A DNA stretch of 21,567 bases from Betaproteobacteria bacterium. GTDB lineage: Bacteria > Pseudomonadota > Gammaproteobacteria > Burkholderiales > Burkholderiaceae_E. The stretch's first letter is position 1, and each line of letters starts with the position of its first letter. Made by a program: the position numbers and the translations under genes. The DNA lies in the NCBI GenBank assembly GCA_016868095.1, contig VGHV01000007.1, positions 1 to 21,567 of the forward strand, written 5' to 3'. The notes beneath the pieces were generated by a model. The model did no database searches, was not told the DNA's origin, and saw nothing but the letters and a program-made list of their open reading frames with translations. Of this stretch, positions 1 through 8,482 are shown piece by piece.

Positions 1-1427
1 GGGGGAATGTTGAGGGTATTAGCGGTCGCTACAAACATCACATCCGATAAGTCGTACTCGACCTCAACATAGTGATCGACAAAGGTGCTGTTTTGCTCAG
101 GATCGAGCACCTCAAGCAATGCGCTTGCCGGATCTCCACGAAAGTCCATGCCAAGCTTATCGACTTCATCGAGCAAGAATAAGGGGTTTCTCACGCCGAC
201 TTTCGTGAGATTTTGCAGGATTTTTCCGGGCATCGAGCCGATGTAAGTGCGCCGATGACCACGAATCTCCGCTTCATCGCGGACGCCGCCAAGCGCCATA
301 CGAACAAATTTTCGATTGGTTGCCTTGGCCATCGACTGACCAAGCGAGGTCTTGCCAACGCCTGGGGGCCCAACGAGGCAAAGAATAGGTGCCTTGACCT
401 TATCAACGCGTTGTTGCACCGCGAGATACTCAAGAATGCGCTCCTTAACCTTCTCAAGGCCAAAGTGATCCTGATCGAGGATTTCTTCAGCTTTCGTGAG
501 GTCTGAGCTGACCTTGCTCTTCTTTCGCCAAGGCAATCCAGTAATCGTATCGATATAGTTTCTAACCACGGTTGCTTCGGCTGACATCGGCGACATCAAG
601 CGTAGTTTTTTAAACTCGGCTTCGGCCTTTTTGAGCGCCTCTTTGGGCATCCTGGCCGCCTTGATCTTCTTATCAATCTCCTCCATGTCGGCGCCATCTT
701 CACCCTCGCCGAGCTCTTTTTGTATGGCTTTGACCTGCTCGTTGAGGTAGTACTCGCGCTGAGATTTTTCCATCTGACGCTTGACTCGGCCACGGATACG
801 CTTCTCAACCTGCAAAATGTCGAGTTCGGATTCGATCAAGGCAAGAAGCTTCTCAAGCCTGTCGTGAACAGGAAAGGTCTCCAGGATTTCTTGCTTCTGT
901 TCGATTTTCACCGGCAAATGCACAGCGACCGTGTCTGCCATACGACCTGGTTCATCGATGCTGCCCAAGGAAGCGAGAATCTCGGGAGGAATCTTCTTGT
1001 TCAGTTTTACATACTGATCAAACTGGGTCAGGATTGCGCGGCGCAAGGCTTCAATTTCTGGCGAACTTCCAGCCGCAACCTCAACCAGCTTGTAGTCGCA
1101 GGTGAAGTGCGGATCATCGCTATGGACTTCGTCGATCTTTGCCCTCTGAACCCCTTCCACAAGCACCTTGACTGTGCCGTCGGGCAATTTGAGCATTTGC
1201 AGGATATTCGAAACGCAACCTAAACGATGGATGTCGTCAGCGCTTGGATCGTCTTTAGAAGCGTTGCGCTGGGCAACCAACATGATCGATCGCCCCTGCT
1301 CCATGGCACTTTCAAGCGCTTTGATCGATTTGGGTCGCCCAACAAAAAGTGGGATCACCATATGCGGGAAGACCACTACATCACGCAATGGCAACAGAGG
1401 AAGTCCTTTTAGGTTTTCTTGGCTCAT
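1..1427 (-). CDS. lon: ATP-dependent protease Lon (5' part, cut by window edge)
   Basis: Lon is a cytoplasmic AAA+ serine protease that degrades misfolded and some regulatory proteins. The minus-strand frame opens at ATG 1425-1427 ([20 protein letters not shown]) and stays open to the left edge, giving 475 residues of a protein usually near 800. Visible are the N-terminal substrate-binding domain ([19 protein letters not shown]), a charged coiled-coil stretch, Walker A GPPGVGKT at residues 353-360, and a Walker B region (FLLDEVDK) near 420. The last readable part ([17 protein letters not shown]) is the conserved AAA+ sensor-1 region. The Ser-Lys protease domain lies outside the window. A GGAG sits about 10 bases before the ATG. 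Lon lies 88 bases downstream of clpX on the same strand, the usual tig-clpP-clpX-lon order, so it may have its own promoter or be read through. No frameshift was found on translating the frame. Confidence 0.96.
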   Translation of the reverse strand, partial: MSQENLKGLPLLPLRDVVVFPHMVIPLFVGRPKSIKALESAMEQGRSIMLVAQRNASKDDPSADDIHRLGCVSNILQMLKLPDGTVKVLVEGVQRAKIDEVHSDDPHFTCDYKLVEVAAGSSPEIEALRRAILTQFDQYVKLNKKIPPEILASLGSIDEPGRMADTVAVHLPVKIEQKQEILETFPVHDRLEKLLALIESELDILQVEKRIRGRVKRQMEKSQREYYLNEQVKAIQKELGEGEDGADMEEIDKKIKAARMPKEALKKAEAEFKKLRLMSPMSAEATVVRNYIDTITGLPWRKKSKVSSDLTKAEEILDQDHFGLEKVKERILEYLAVQQRVDKVKAPILCLVGPPGVGKTSLGQSMAKATNRKFVRMALGGVRDEAEIRGHRRTYIGSMPGKILQNLTKVGVRNPLFLLDEVDKLGMDFRGDPASALLEVLDPEQNSTFVDHYVEVEYDLSDVMFVATANTLNIP

Positions 1428-1515
1428 CTTGGCTTTACTCCATGGGTCAAGGCCGCACGACTGCCGAGAGACTCATTAGCCCTCGGAAAACTTGCGGATC
1501 GGTCATAGCCCTAGT

Positions 1516-2778
1516 TTAATTTGAACCGGCAACCTTGGCGGTTTCAGCGTAGATCAGGAGGGGTTTTGCACCGGCTTCGATTGCATTTTCATCGAGAACA
1601 ACCTTCGCTACGTGCTGCTGCCCAGGAAGATCGAACATCACATCGAGCAGCGAAGCCTCAAGAATCGAGCGAAGTCCACGTGCACCGGTCTTGCGTTTGA
1701 TAGCCTTGCGCGCGATCGCATGCAAAGCCTCAGGTCGAATCTCAAGCTCGACGTTTTCCATCGCAAACAGTCGAGCGTATTGCTTAACCAAGGCATTCTT
1801 GGGGGTGATCAAAATATCAACAAGAGCCTCTTCGGTCAGTTCGTCGAGTGTGGCAATCACAGGCAATCGACCGACGAGTTCAGGAATCAAACCAAACTTG
1901 ATCAGGTCTTCAGGTTCTATATCTTGCAATAGTTCGCCAACCTTGCGCTCAGAGGCACTTCGCACGCTCGCGCTAAATCCAATGCCCGATCGCTCCGAAC
2001 GATCACGGATGACTTTCTCAAGACCATCAAAGGCGCCGCCACAAATAAAGAGAATATGCGTGGTGTCGATTTGTACAAAATCCTGATTGGGATGCTTTCG
2101 TCCGCCTTGAGGAGGAACCGCGGCAACCGTACCTTCGATCAACTTCAATAAAGCCTGTTGAACACCCTCGCCTGAAACATCACGGGTGATCGAGGGGTTG
2201 TCTGATTTGCGGGAAATCTTGTCGATCTCATCGATATAAACAATGCCGTGCTGCGCCTTTTCAACATCGTAGGCACAGTTTTGCAAAAGCTTTTGGATGA
2301 TGTTTTCAACATCTTCACCAACATAACCCGCTTCGGTGAGCGTAGTCGCATCAGCTATAACAAAGGGAACGTTGAGTAATCGAGCAAGCGTTTGCGCGAG
2401 CAAGGTCTTGCCTGAGCCCGTAGGCCCTATGAGCAAAATATTGCTCTTGGCGAGCTCCACTTCGTCTTTATCACCCTGATGCTTGAGCCGCTTGTAGTGG
2501 TTGTATACGGCGACAGCCAGCACCTTTTTTGCGTGTTCTTGCCCAATGACATACTGGTCGAGAATGTCGCGAATTTCGGTTGGGGTAGGCAGACCATCGC
2601 CCGAGCCCGAAGTACCTTCGGCCTGCGCTTCATCACGAATAATATCGTTACAAAGGTCGATGCACTCATCGCAAATAAAGACCGAAGGGCCTGCGATAAG
2701 TTTGCGAACTTCGTTTTGGCTTTTGCCACAAAACGAACAGTACAGCAGCTTTTCGCTGCTACCCTTTTTTTCACTCAT
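1516..2778 (-). CDS. clpX: ATP-dependent Clp protease ATP-binding subunit ClpX
   Basis: ClpX is the hexameric AAA+ unfoldase that recognises tagged substrates and feeds them into ClpP. At 420 residues it is full length. The N-terminal zinc-binding domain has C14, C17, C36 and C39. Walker A GPTGSGKT is at 118-125, pore loop GYVG at 151-154, Walker B with IDEID at 182-186, and the ClpP-docking IGF loop at 265-267. [10 protein letters not shown] (294-303) and the sensor-2 motif GARGLR (364-369) follow. Its ATG overlaps the clpP stop as ATGA (2775-2778), so the two are probably translated together. An AAGGTG lies about 10 bases before the ATG inside clpP. The stop is TAA, followed by the lon leader. 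Confidence 0.98.
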   Translation of the reverse strand: MSEKKGSSEKLLYCSFCGKSQNEVRKLIAGPSVFICDECIDLCNDIIRDEAQAEGTSGSGDGLPTPTEIRDILDQYVIGQEHAKKVLAVAVYNHYKRLKHQGDKDEVELAKSNILLIGPTGSGKTLLAQTLARLLNVPFVIADATTLTEAGYVGEDVENIIQKLLQNCAYDVEKAQHGIVYIDEIDKISRKSDNPSITRDVSGEGVQQALLKLIEGTVAAVPPQGGRKHPNQDFVQIDTTHILFICGGAFDGLEKVIRDRSERSGIGFSASVRSASERKVGELLQDIEPEDLIKFGLIPELVGRLPVIATLDELTEEALVDILITPKNALVKQYARLFAMENVELEIRPEALHAIARKAIKRKTGARGLRSILEASLLDVMFDLPGQQHVAKVVLDENAIEAGAKPLLIYAETAKVAGSN

Positions 2779-3467
2779 GCCGACGGTGCACCTTCGCTGC
2801 GATTACTCAATACCCGATCGATGAGACCATAGCTTACCGCATCGTCAGCAGACATGAAGTTGTCACGATCGGTATCACGCTCAATCCGCTCAATCGCTTG
2901 CCCGGTTCGTTCTGACAAAATCCGGTTGAGCCGTTCGCGTAAATACAGAATTTCTCTAGCCTGGATCTCGATGTCTGAGGCTTGTCCATGGGCCCCACCA
3001 GAGGGTTGGTGGATCATGATCCTCGCATTGGGCAGCGCAAAACGCTTTCCTTTTGCTCCTGCGGCCAGCAAAAAAGCACCCATGCTCGCTGCAATCCCCA
3101 TACAGAGCGTCGACACATCGGGCTTGATGAATTGCATGGTGTCAAACATGGCCATACCGGCAGACACCGAACCACCAGGCGAATTGATATAAAAAGAAAT
3201 ATCTTTGTCAGGGTTTTCTGATTCCAGGAACAGTAATTGTGCGACGACGAGATTAGCGGTCACATCCATGACAGGCCCGACCAAGAAAATCACCCGCTCG
3301 CGCAAAAGCCTCGAGTAAATATCATAGGCCCGCTCACCCCGTCCGCTTTGCTCGACCACGATTGGGACCATGCCGAGCGCTTGGGTATCGAGCGCAGAGC
3401 CATGAGACATGGCCCGAGTTGCCAGATGCGCGTTGACCAGATCCTCAACCAGACTATTTCTTGTCAT
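2775..3467 (-). CDS. clpP: ATP-dependent Clp protease proteolytic subunit ClpP
   Basis: ClpP forms the two-heptamer serine protease chamber that works with ClpX. The catalytic triad is readable as S128 (GIAASMGAF), H153 (MIHQPSGG) and D202 (DTDRDNFMS), with the expected 25- and 49-residue spacings. SPGGSV at 96-101 is the conserved oxyanion-hole region. At 230 residues it carries about 15-20 more N-terminal residues than many ClpPs, consistent with a processed propeptide or a later start (M20). I keep the start at 3467 because AGGCGG (3474-3479, inside the end of tig) is 6 bases before this ATG, and the tig stop is only 1 base upstream. The 3' end overlaps clpX by 4 bases. Position between tig and clpX is the standard operon arrangement. 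Confidence 0.97.
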   Translation of the reverse strand: MTRNSLVEDLVNAHLATRAMSHGSALDTQALGMVPIVVEQSGRGERAYDIYSRLLRERVIFLVGPVMDVTANLVVAQLLFLESENPDKDISFYINSPGGSVSAGMAMFDTMQFIKPDVSTLCMGIAASMGAFLLAAGAKGKRFALPNARIMIHQPSGGAHGQASDIEIQAREILYLRERLNRILSERTGQAIERIERDTDRDNFMSADDAVSYGLIDRVLSNRSEGAPSA

Positions 3468-3468
3468 G

Positions 3469-4776
3469 TCACGCCGCCTGTTGCATCAGTTCATCGAAGG
3501 CTAAGTCTTTGTCGGAGACCTTGGCGTGTTGCAAAACGTAGTCCACCACATTTTGCTCAATCGCTAAAGCTTCGACTTCGGCTAAACGTTGCCGGTCGCT
3601 AAAGTAATAGCGAATGACCTCTGCCGGGTTTTCATAGGACGCAGCCGCTTCCTCGACAATCGCCCTAACCTGCTCGGGCTTAGGCTGTAGCTGCTGCTGC
3701 TTAACGAGCTCGCTCACGATCAAGCCGATTTGCACCCGTTTCTTCGCCGAATCTTCGAAAGCCTCGCGAGGAATAGGCATTTGCTTCACATCGATGCCAC
3801 GTTCTGCGAGATCCTGCTTTGCTCGTTCGGCCAAGGCGTCAATTTCGGACTCGATCAAGGCCTTGGGCAGATCAAAGGAAGAAACCTTGGGTAACGCGTC
3901 CATGACAGCCGCCTTAACCCGAGCCTTGACTCGCTGTGCCACCTCACGTTCTAAATTCTTTCTAATCTCAGCACGCAATTTCTCGATATCACCGTCGGGA
4001 ACACCGAGCTGTTGCGCGAAGTCTTGGTTTACATCGGGGAGCACTGGCTCTTCAACTTTATGGATCGTTGCCTCGAAGTTAGCCAGTTTTCCAGCGAGCT
4101 GTTCAGCGCCATAGTTTTCGGGGAACTGCACCGGAAATTGCAAGCCAAGCCCTTTGGCTTGCCCGAGCAAGCCCTTTTCAAAATCAGGGAGCATGCGACC
4201 TTCACCCAGAACGACGCTGAAACCCTCGGCGCTTCCGCCCTCGAAGGCAACACCGTCTAAGGTTCCACGAAAATCAATGGTGACCTGGTCACCACTCGCT
4301 GGGGCCCTGTCGACCTCATGCCAGCTCACACGTTGCTTTCTTAGAACTTCGACGGTTTTCTCGATTTCTGCCTCACCGACCTGCGTGTGGATTCGCTCGA
4401 CTTCGAGCTCGGCAACCGGTCCAAGACTGACTTCAGGATAGACCTCAAAACTTGCAGAGAACTCCAAGCTCGGGCTGTCAAATTGCAATTCGCCTTGTGG
4501 CGCGACGTCGGGCGCACCAGCCACGCGAAGCTGCTGCTCCTGGGCAAGCTTAGAAAAGGCCTCTGAGATAAGGTCAGAAAGAATCTCGCTTCTCGTGCTT
4601 CCGCCATACATCGATTCGATCATCTTCATAGGCACTTTGCCGGGCCTAAACCCCTGCATCTTGGCGGTACGTGCTATCTGCTTCAGCTTGGTCACTGCGC
4701 GCCGCTCAAGCTCAGCCGTTGACACCGATAAGGCTGCCCGTCGTTGCAGGCCTTCAATCACTTCTATCGTGCTCAT
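3469..4776 (-). CDS. tig: Trigger factor (ribosome-associated chaperone and peptidyl-prolyl isomerase)
   Basis: Trigger factor binds at the ribosomal exit tunnel and shields nascent chains. At 435 residues it matches the family length. The N-terminal ribosome-binding domain carries the signature GFRPGKVP at 42-49. The central FKBP-like isomerase domain includes [13 protein letters not shown] and [18 protein letters not shown]. The helical C-terminal chaperone domain ends in FDELMQQAA, close to the E. coli ending. It is the first protein gene of the tig-clpP-clpX(-lon) run and lies 72 bases downstream of tRNA-Leu on the same strand. No strong Shine-Dalgarno is visible before ATG 4774-4776, only a weak purine stretch (GAAGTGAATGGG). 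Transcription could come from readthrough past the tRNA terminator or from a promoter in the AT-rich stretch after it; I could not define one. Confidence 0.97.
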   Translation of the reverse strand: MSTIEVIEGLQRRAALSVSTAELERRAVTKLKQIARTAKMQGFRPGKVPMKMIESMYGGSTRSEILSDLISEAFSKLAQEQQLRVAGAPDVAPQGELQFDSPSLEFSASFEVYPEVSLGPVAELEVERIHTQVGEAEIEKTVEVLRKQRVSWHEVDRAPASGDQVTIDFRGTLDGVAFEGGSAEGFSVVLGEGRMLPDFEKGLLGQAKGLGLQFPVQFPENYGAEQLAGKLANFEATIHKVEEPVLPDVNQDFAQQLGVPDGDIEKLRAEIRKNLEREVAQRVKARVKAAVMDALPKVSSFDLPKALIESEIDALAERAKQDLAERGIDVKQMPIPREAFEDSAKKRVQIGLIVSELVKQQQLQPKPEQVRAIVEEAAASYENPAEVIRYYFSDRQRLAEVEALAIEQNVVDYVLQHAKVSDKDLAFDELMQQAA

Positions 4777-4810
4777 AACCCATTCACTTCATGACAAAAA
4801 TAAGATTCCG

Positions 4811-4837
4811 AAAAAAACTGCCCAATGCTCTTTTGGG
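4811..4837 (-). terminator. Likely intrinsic terminator of the tRNA-Leu gene
   Basis: On the minus strand a 5-bp stem (CCCAA with TTGGG, 7-base loop; plus-strand arms 4821-4825 and 4833-4837) is followed after three bases by seven T residues (plus-strand A run 4811-4817). It lies about 12 bases past the tRNA CCA end and before tig. The stem is short, so termination may be partial and allow readthrough into tig. Confidence 0.5.
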
Positions 4838-4848
4838 AAGATTACCGC

Positions 4849-4933
4849 TGGTGCGGCCGAAAGGACTCGAACCTTCACGCCTTTCAGCGCCAGGACCTAA
4901 ACCTGGTGCGTCTACCAATTCCGCCACGGCCGC
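4849..4933 (-). tRNA. tRNA-Leu (anticodon UAG), CCA encoded
   Basis: The 85-base minus-strand sequence folds as a class II tRNA. Acceptor arms are GCGGCCG and CGGCCGC, with a discriminator A and a gene-encoded CCA (plus-strand TGG 4849-4851). The D arm contains TGGCGGAATTGGTAGACGC, typical of leucine tRNAs. The anticodon stem CCAGG/CCTGG encloses loop TTTAGGT, giving anticodon TAG (reads CUA and other CUN codons). A short variable arm is present, and the T arm contains GGTTCGAGTCC. It sits immediately upstream of tig on the same strand. Confidence 0.97.
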
Positions 4934-4942
4934 TCAATGGGT

Positions 4943-4974
4943 AGTGTAACTGCCTTCAACAACTCGCCCATAAT
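4943..4974. promoter_or_regulatory. Divergent promoter elements for tRNA-Leu (-) and hpnC (+)
   Basis: The gap 4934-5022 separates the tRNA from hpnC. On the minus strand TACACT (plus 4943-4948) lies 9 bases before the tRNA 5' end, a sensible -10 position. On the plus strand CATAAT (4969-4974) is a near-consensus -10 about 48 bases before the hpnC start. Neither has a convincing -35 box, so these are guesses from position and sequence. Confidence 0.35.
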
Positions 4975-5022
4975 GAAGCCTCTTTTCCCTGCTTAGAAAC
5001 TGCCAAAACCTGCCGCCATCCA

Positions 5023-5958
5023 GTGATTTCACCAACAAGTCCTACCACGCGTGCAAGCCCATCGAAGGGCGCACTGCGCTTTTTTCACGGCGTTGATCAT
5101 GCGGAGAATTTTCCAGTCGCCTCGGTTTTATTGCCGCGCGATATTCGAAGCAAGGTCATGACGATTTACGGATTGGCCCGCTTTGCGGACGATCTTGCCG
5201 ACGAGGGATCTTGGACTGTCGGGCAGCGGCTCGCTTTTTTGAAAGAACTCTCAAACATGCTTGCCGGCTCAGAGCCCGGACCATGGTTGAGAGCTGCCGG
5301 ACTAGCCGACAAAGCGAAAGGGCTATGCGAAGATTGGCATATGCAAGGCCTGGATCAACAAACCCACATTACTTCTGAGATGCAACTCATGCTCGCTGCC
5401 TTTACTTGGGACGCGCGTGGCTTTTGGCCCGAAACAGCCGAGCAATTTGACTGCTACTGTCGCGGTTCAGCGGCGAGTGTCGGAAGGATGCTGCTCGCAC
5501 TGCATCGGGTCGAAGGCGCCTCCTGTTTACAGGCTTCCGATGCGATTTGTACCGCCCTACAACGTCTCAACATGTTGCAGGATTGCGCAATCGACGCCAA
5601 ACGCGGCCGCATTTATGTCCCTGCATGCGAGCTGCGAGCGATGGGCTATCAGGCCGCCGATTGGTTTCGTTTTTGCGCCGAGGGCCAATTACCCGACAGC
5701 ATAAGGCAATGGGTACGGCTTTCAGCAAGGACTCAGTCAGAGCAGCTCCGACTAAACCAGCATTTAGCTGCGGCGCTGCCTTTGCGTTTAGCGCTGGAAT
5801 TAAGGGCCATTATTGCCGCGGCTGCAAGCATCGCGCGGGCGATGAGTCGATCACCTGATCCTGTGATGGATCGCCCTAGCATCGGTAAGGCTTTGAGGGG
5901 TACTGGCGCGTTTCGGCTGCTTCGCGATTGGATCTTCGGACTTTCCTCCGATGCCTGA
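5023..5958 (+). CDS. hpnC: Squalene biosynthesis protein HpnC (hydroxysqualene synthase)
   Basis: In the three-step bacterial squalene route HpnC converts presqualene diphosphate to hydroxysqualene. This is a trans-isoprenyl diphosphate synthase fold: the first aspartate-rich motif is ADDLADEG at 55-62, YCRGSAASVGRMLL is near 145-158, and the second motif DCAID at 187-191 is followed by KRGRIYVP. HENFPVASVLLPRDIR (about 26-41) resembles HpnC rather than HpnD. Length is 311 residues. The start is uncertain: GTG 5023 is the only canonical start I find that keeps the conserved N-terminal core, and no Shine-Dalgarno precedes it. It is the first gene of hpnC-hpnD-hpnE, 36 bases before hpnD. HpnC and HpnD are paralogues; the assignment rests on order and motif style. 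Confidence 0.9.
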   Translation: MISPTSPTTRASPSKGALRFFHGVDHAENFPVASVLLPRDIRSKVMTIYGLARFADDLADEGSWTVGQRLAFLKELSNMLAGSEPGPWLRAAGLADKAKGLCEDWHMQGLDQQTHITSEMQLMLAAFTWDARGFWPETAEQFDCYCRGSAASVGRMLLALHRVEGASCLQASDAICTALQRLNMLQDCAIDAKRGRIYVPACELRAMGYQAADWFRFCAEGQLPDSIRQWVRLSARTQSEQLRLNQHLAAALPLRLALELRAIIAAAASIARAMSRSPDPVMDRPSIGKALRGTGAFRLLRDWIFGLSSDA

Positions 5959-5994
5959 GCCAGCCCATCAGGACCATATCCAAGGAAAGCAAGC

Positions 5995-6864
5995 ATGAGC
6001 CCCGATGTCTACTGTCGAGAGAAAGCTGCCGCGAGTGGCTCAAGCTTTTACTACAGCTTTCTTTACTTGAGAGAGCCTATGCGCGCGGCGATGATGGCGC
6101 TTTACGCTTTTTGCCGCGAAGTTGACGACGTGGTCGACGAATGTTCAGACGCCGACTTGGCGGCGCGAAAACTGGACTGGTGGGAGGGAGAAATTAACCA
6201 GATGGCGCTTGGTAAACCCAGCCATCCGGTGACAATGGCGCTTGCGCCGCACGTGCGAGTACTCGAGCTGCCTGTCGGCAGATTTCACGCTATCTTAGAT
6301 GGTATGCGAATGGACTTGATGCTTCGGCGTTATCCCGACGAAGCCGCACTTTGGGTGTACTTAGATCGGGTTGCAGGCGCAGTGGGGCAATTGGCCGCGC
6401 GGATTTTTCAAGCAAACCCAGGTAGCTGGTCAGAAGCGCTTGATAGCTATGCCATTGCCTTGGGGCGGGGATTGCAATGGATTAACATCATTCGGGATGT
6501 GGGTGAAGACGCGCGGCGAGGACGACTTTACCTGCCGCAACAATGGCTTGTTGAGGCGGCTTTGGCTGAGGACAACATCATCGCCTGCCGTGCCGATGTG
6601 AATCTTGGGCCGGTCCTTCAACGCGCCGCATTAGCCGCTCGCCAAGCCATGTCCGAGGCCTTTGAACATTTGCCAAGCGCGGCTCGACGGGCACAGCGCC
6701 CTGGCTTGATCATGGCTGCGATTTACCATGATTTATTGGTTTGCATTGAGGAAGAACGCTTCCAAGTCATGCACCAACGTGTCTCGATCACGCCTTTACG
6801 TAAGCTCTACTTAGCCTGGCGAACTTGGCTTCTAGCCAGGCCTCCCCACTTACCTCTGCCCTGA
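5995..6864 (+). CDS. hpnD: Presqualene diphosphate synthase HpnD
   Basis: HpnD condenses two farnesyl diphosphates head-to-head into presqualene diphosphate, the first committed squalene step. The 289-residue protein has SSFYYSFLYLREPMRAAMMA at 16-35, the aspartate-rich motif DDVVDE at 44-49, DGMRMDL at 102-108, RVAGAVGQLAA at 125-135, and the second motif DVGED at 168-172 followed by ARRGRLYLP. These are the magnesium-diphosphate binding motifs of the squalene/phytoene synthase family. The start ATG 5995 is well supported by AAGGAAAG at 5982-5989. It lies between hpnC and hpnE in an evident operon (gaps of 36 and 15 bases). Phytoene synthase is the main alternative by family, but the hpnC and hpnE neighbours argue for HpnD. 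Confidence 0.93.
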   Translation: MSPDVYCREKAAASGSSFYYSFLYLREPMRAAMMALYAFCREVDDVVDECSDADLAARKLDWWEGEINQMALGKPSHPVTMALAPHVRVLELPVGRFHAILDGMRMDLMLRRYPDEAALWVYLDRVAGAVGQLAARIFQANPGSWSEALDSYAIALGRGLQWINIIRDVGEDARRGRLYLPQQWLVEAALAEDNIIACRADVNLGPVLQRAALAARQAMSEAFEHLPSAARRAQRPGLIMAAIYHDLLVCIEEERFQVMHQRVSITPLRKLYLAWRTWLLARPPHLPLP

Positions 6865-6879
6865 CATCGCTCCTGGGCT

Positions 6880-8454
6880 ATGAATCGTCGAGCAGTCCGA
6901 ATCGCTGTGATTGGCGCCGGTTGGGCGGGACTCAGTTGCGCGCGTTTGCTACAAGATGCAGGGCTGAGTCCCAAAGTATATGAGGCCACAAAATATGTGG
7001 GCGGCCGAGCAAGAGGCCTGCAAATCAGCCTCGGTGGCAAGGTTCACAGCTTAGACAATGGCCAGCATCTAATCGTTGGCGCTTATGCTTGTTTTCGTGA
7101 ACTTTTCGCACGCTATGGTGATCCACAGCATGCCGTCTTCCGGTCGCCTGATTTCGACATCCGGCAAAGTCTTGGCGAAGGGCCAGCTCAGGTTGGGGGC
7201 CAAGCCACGAAGACCGCGCAAAACGAGGGCCCATACAAGCGTATGCGGCTTGCGCAAGCAAAAGCTTTGCAGCAATGGCAGGCAGTCGCACTCGGCGGGC
7301 ACAGCCAACCAGGCAGGCTGCGTAAGGCGCTTGCCCTTAGCCTCGCTCAACTTGCCTGGCTACAGGGTGCAAAGCGCATCCCTCTTAAGAGTCTATATGA
7401 ACTCGCAGCCCTGATGCGTTTTGCAAAGTCCGATCCGCCGCGAGCTTCTTGTGCTGTCAACGACTGGCTTGATCCGCTCCAACTCAAGCAAAGTCTTGTT
7501 CAGCGATGGATCGCAGCGCTTTGTGAATCCGCCTTGAACTGCCCACGCGAGCAAGCCTGTGCACTGCGACTGAGCACAGTCCTAAACGAGGCGATGGCGA
7601 GTGCCGAGCTCGACGCAAGCCACTGGCTGCAACAGCGCTGCGATTTGGGCGAATTGCTTGTAAAGCCGCTGCTTGAGGGTAAAACTGACTCGGGCGAGCG
7701 CGATCGCTCGGGTCCACTCGAACTCCATGGTTCAAGCCGGGTGCTCAAGCTTATTTCGACCAATGTCAGGCCAGACGACAGGGGTGGGGACCACAGTGAC
7801 CCAAGCTCTGGCTGGTGGTTACAAATCGCGGGAAGCGAGCAGCTCGAGGGACCTTTCGACCACATCGTGCTAGCACTCAGCCCCGAGCAAGCGCTTGCGC
7901 TTGTGCAAGCCTCCTTATCCTGCGACAACATGCCTTCGCTTGCTTCACTTGCGAAACGATTGAGCGAGCTTCCAAAGCCGCTTGGCATACTCACCCGCTG
8001 GATACTGCTACCGAGAAAGACCATGTCCGACAAGCAGCGTAGGCCAGAACTTCTTTTGCGCGAGCAGGGAGCGGCCGCCTGGCTTTTTCCTAGAAGCGGT
8101 AGCGATTGCGCGGGGCTTGTCCTTTCAGCTCAGCGAGACGCGAGCGAGGCACGTCGCGAAGCCGACGAAATTCAAGGAAGATTTGGGATACAAGCGGCTG
8201 ACTTTAAAGACATTTATGAGCGACAAGCCGCCACACCTTCAACTCATGGCATGCATTGGCCAGCTTTCGATCGATTTAAAGCAGCATCGCTTTGGTTGGC
8301 GGGAGACTGGGTTGGCGACGGCAGTGGGCAGAGCCTGCCTGCAAGCCTGGAGTCGAGCTTGCGCAGTGCCCGAGCTTGCGCGCACGCCATTACCCATGCG
8401 ATGACCGAGTGCCCGAGCTTGCGAGCACGCTTTGACCGAGCGCTCGCGCCTTGA
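6880..8454 (+). CDS. hpnE: Hydroxysqualene dehydroxylase HpnE (FAD-dependent)
   Basis: HpnE reductively removes the hydroxyl of hydroxysqualene to give squalene. The N-terminus has a dinucleotide-binding fold, IGAGWAGLSCA at 11-21 with acidic E35 ending the second strand, then GGRAR at 41-45. SLDNGQHLIVGAY (57-69) is characteristic of HpnE. The C-terminal FAD-contact region reads LAGDWVGDGSGQSLPASLESSLRSA. At 524 residues it is longer than most HpnEs I know (roughly 420-460). The extra length seems to lie in polar segments around 95-145 and 265-305. The gene follows hpnD by 15 bases, with only a weak purine stretch before ATG 6880. Its 3' end carries short direct repeats and runs toward radA with a 28-base gap. 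Confidence 0.92.
   Translation: MNRRAVRIAVIGAGWAGLSCARLLQDAGLSPKVYEATKYVGGRARGLQISLGGKVHSLDNGQHLIVGAYACFRELFARYGDPQHAVFRSPDFDIRQSLGEGPAQVGGQATKTAQNEGPYKRMRLAQAKALQQWQAVALGGHSQPGRLRKALALSLAQLAWLQGAKRIPLKSLYELAALMRFAKSDPPRASCAVNDWLDPLQLKQSLVQRWIAALCESALNCPREQACALRLSTVLNEAMASAELDASHWLQQRCDLGELLVKPLLEGKTDSGERDRSGPLELHGSSRVLKLISTNVRPDDRGGDHSDPSSGWWLQIAGSEQLEGPFDHIVLALSPEQALALVQASLSCDNMPSLASLAKRLSELPKPLGILTRWILLPRKTMSDKQRRPELLLREQGAAAWLFPRSGSDCAGLVLSAQRDASEARREADEIQGRFGIQAADFKDIYERQAATPSTHGMHWPAFDRFKAASLWLAGDWVGDGSGQSLPASLESSLRSARACAHAITHAMTECPSLRARFDRALAP
8365..8430 (+). repeat. 23-bp direct repeat pair at the 3' end of hpnE
   Basis: Positions 8365-8387 and 8408-8430 match at 22 of 23 bases, 43 bases apart. 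Their core CGAGCTTGCG also occurs at 8354-8363. The period is not a multiple of three, so the copies encode different peptides. The repetition is therefore at DNA level, not a protein repeat. Function unknown. Confidence 0.75.
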
Positions 8455-8482
8455 TCGAGCGCCCGCGAGTAGCCCCGGGTAT

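Noticed and set aside
1-1427. Possible broken lon gene, since only short overlapping frames stop within the region
   Set aside because: Reading the minus-strand frame from ATG 1427 gives an uninterrupted Lon sequence to the window edge; it simply has no stop inside the window.
1464-1486. CCGAG...CTCGG hairpin between clpX and lon as a terminator
   Set aside because: The stem is only 5 bp with a 13-base loop and no T run; it is within what chance gives.
1428-1515. Heat-shock (sigma-32) promoter upstream of lon
   Set aside because: A CTTGAC is present, but it lies too close to the ATG for a matching -10, and no CCCCAT-like box is spaced correctly.
8455-8482. Bidirectional terminator between hpnE and radA
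   Set aside because: The gap is GC-rich with small palindromes (such as CCCCGGG), but no stem followed by a T run on either strand.
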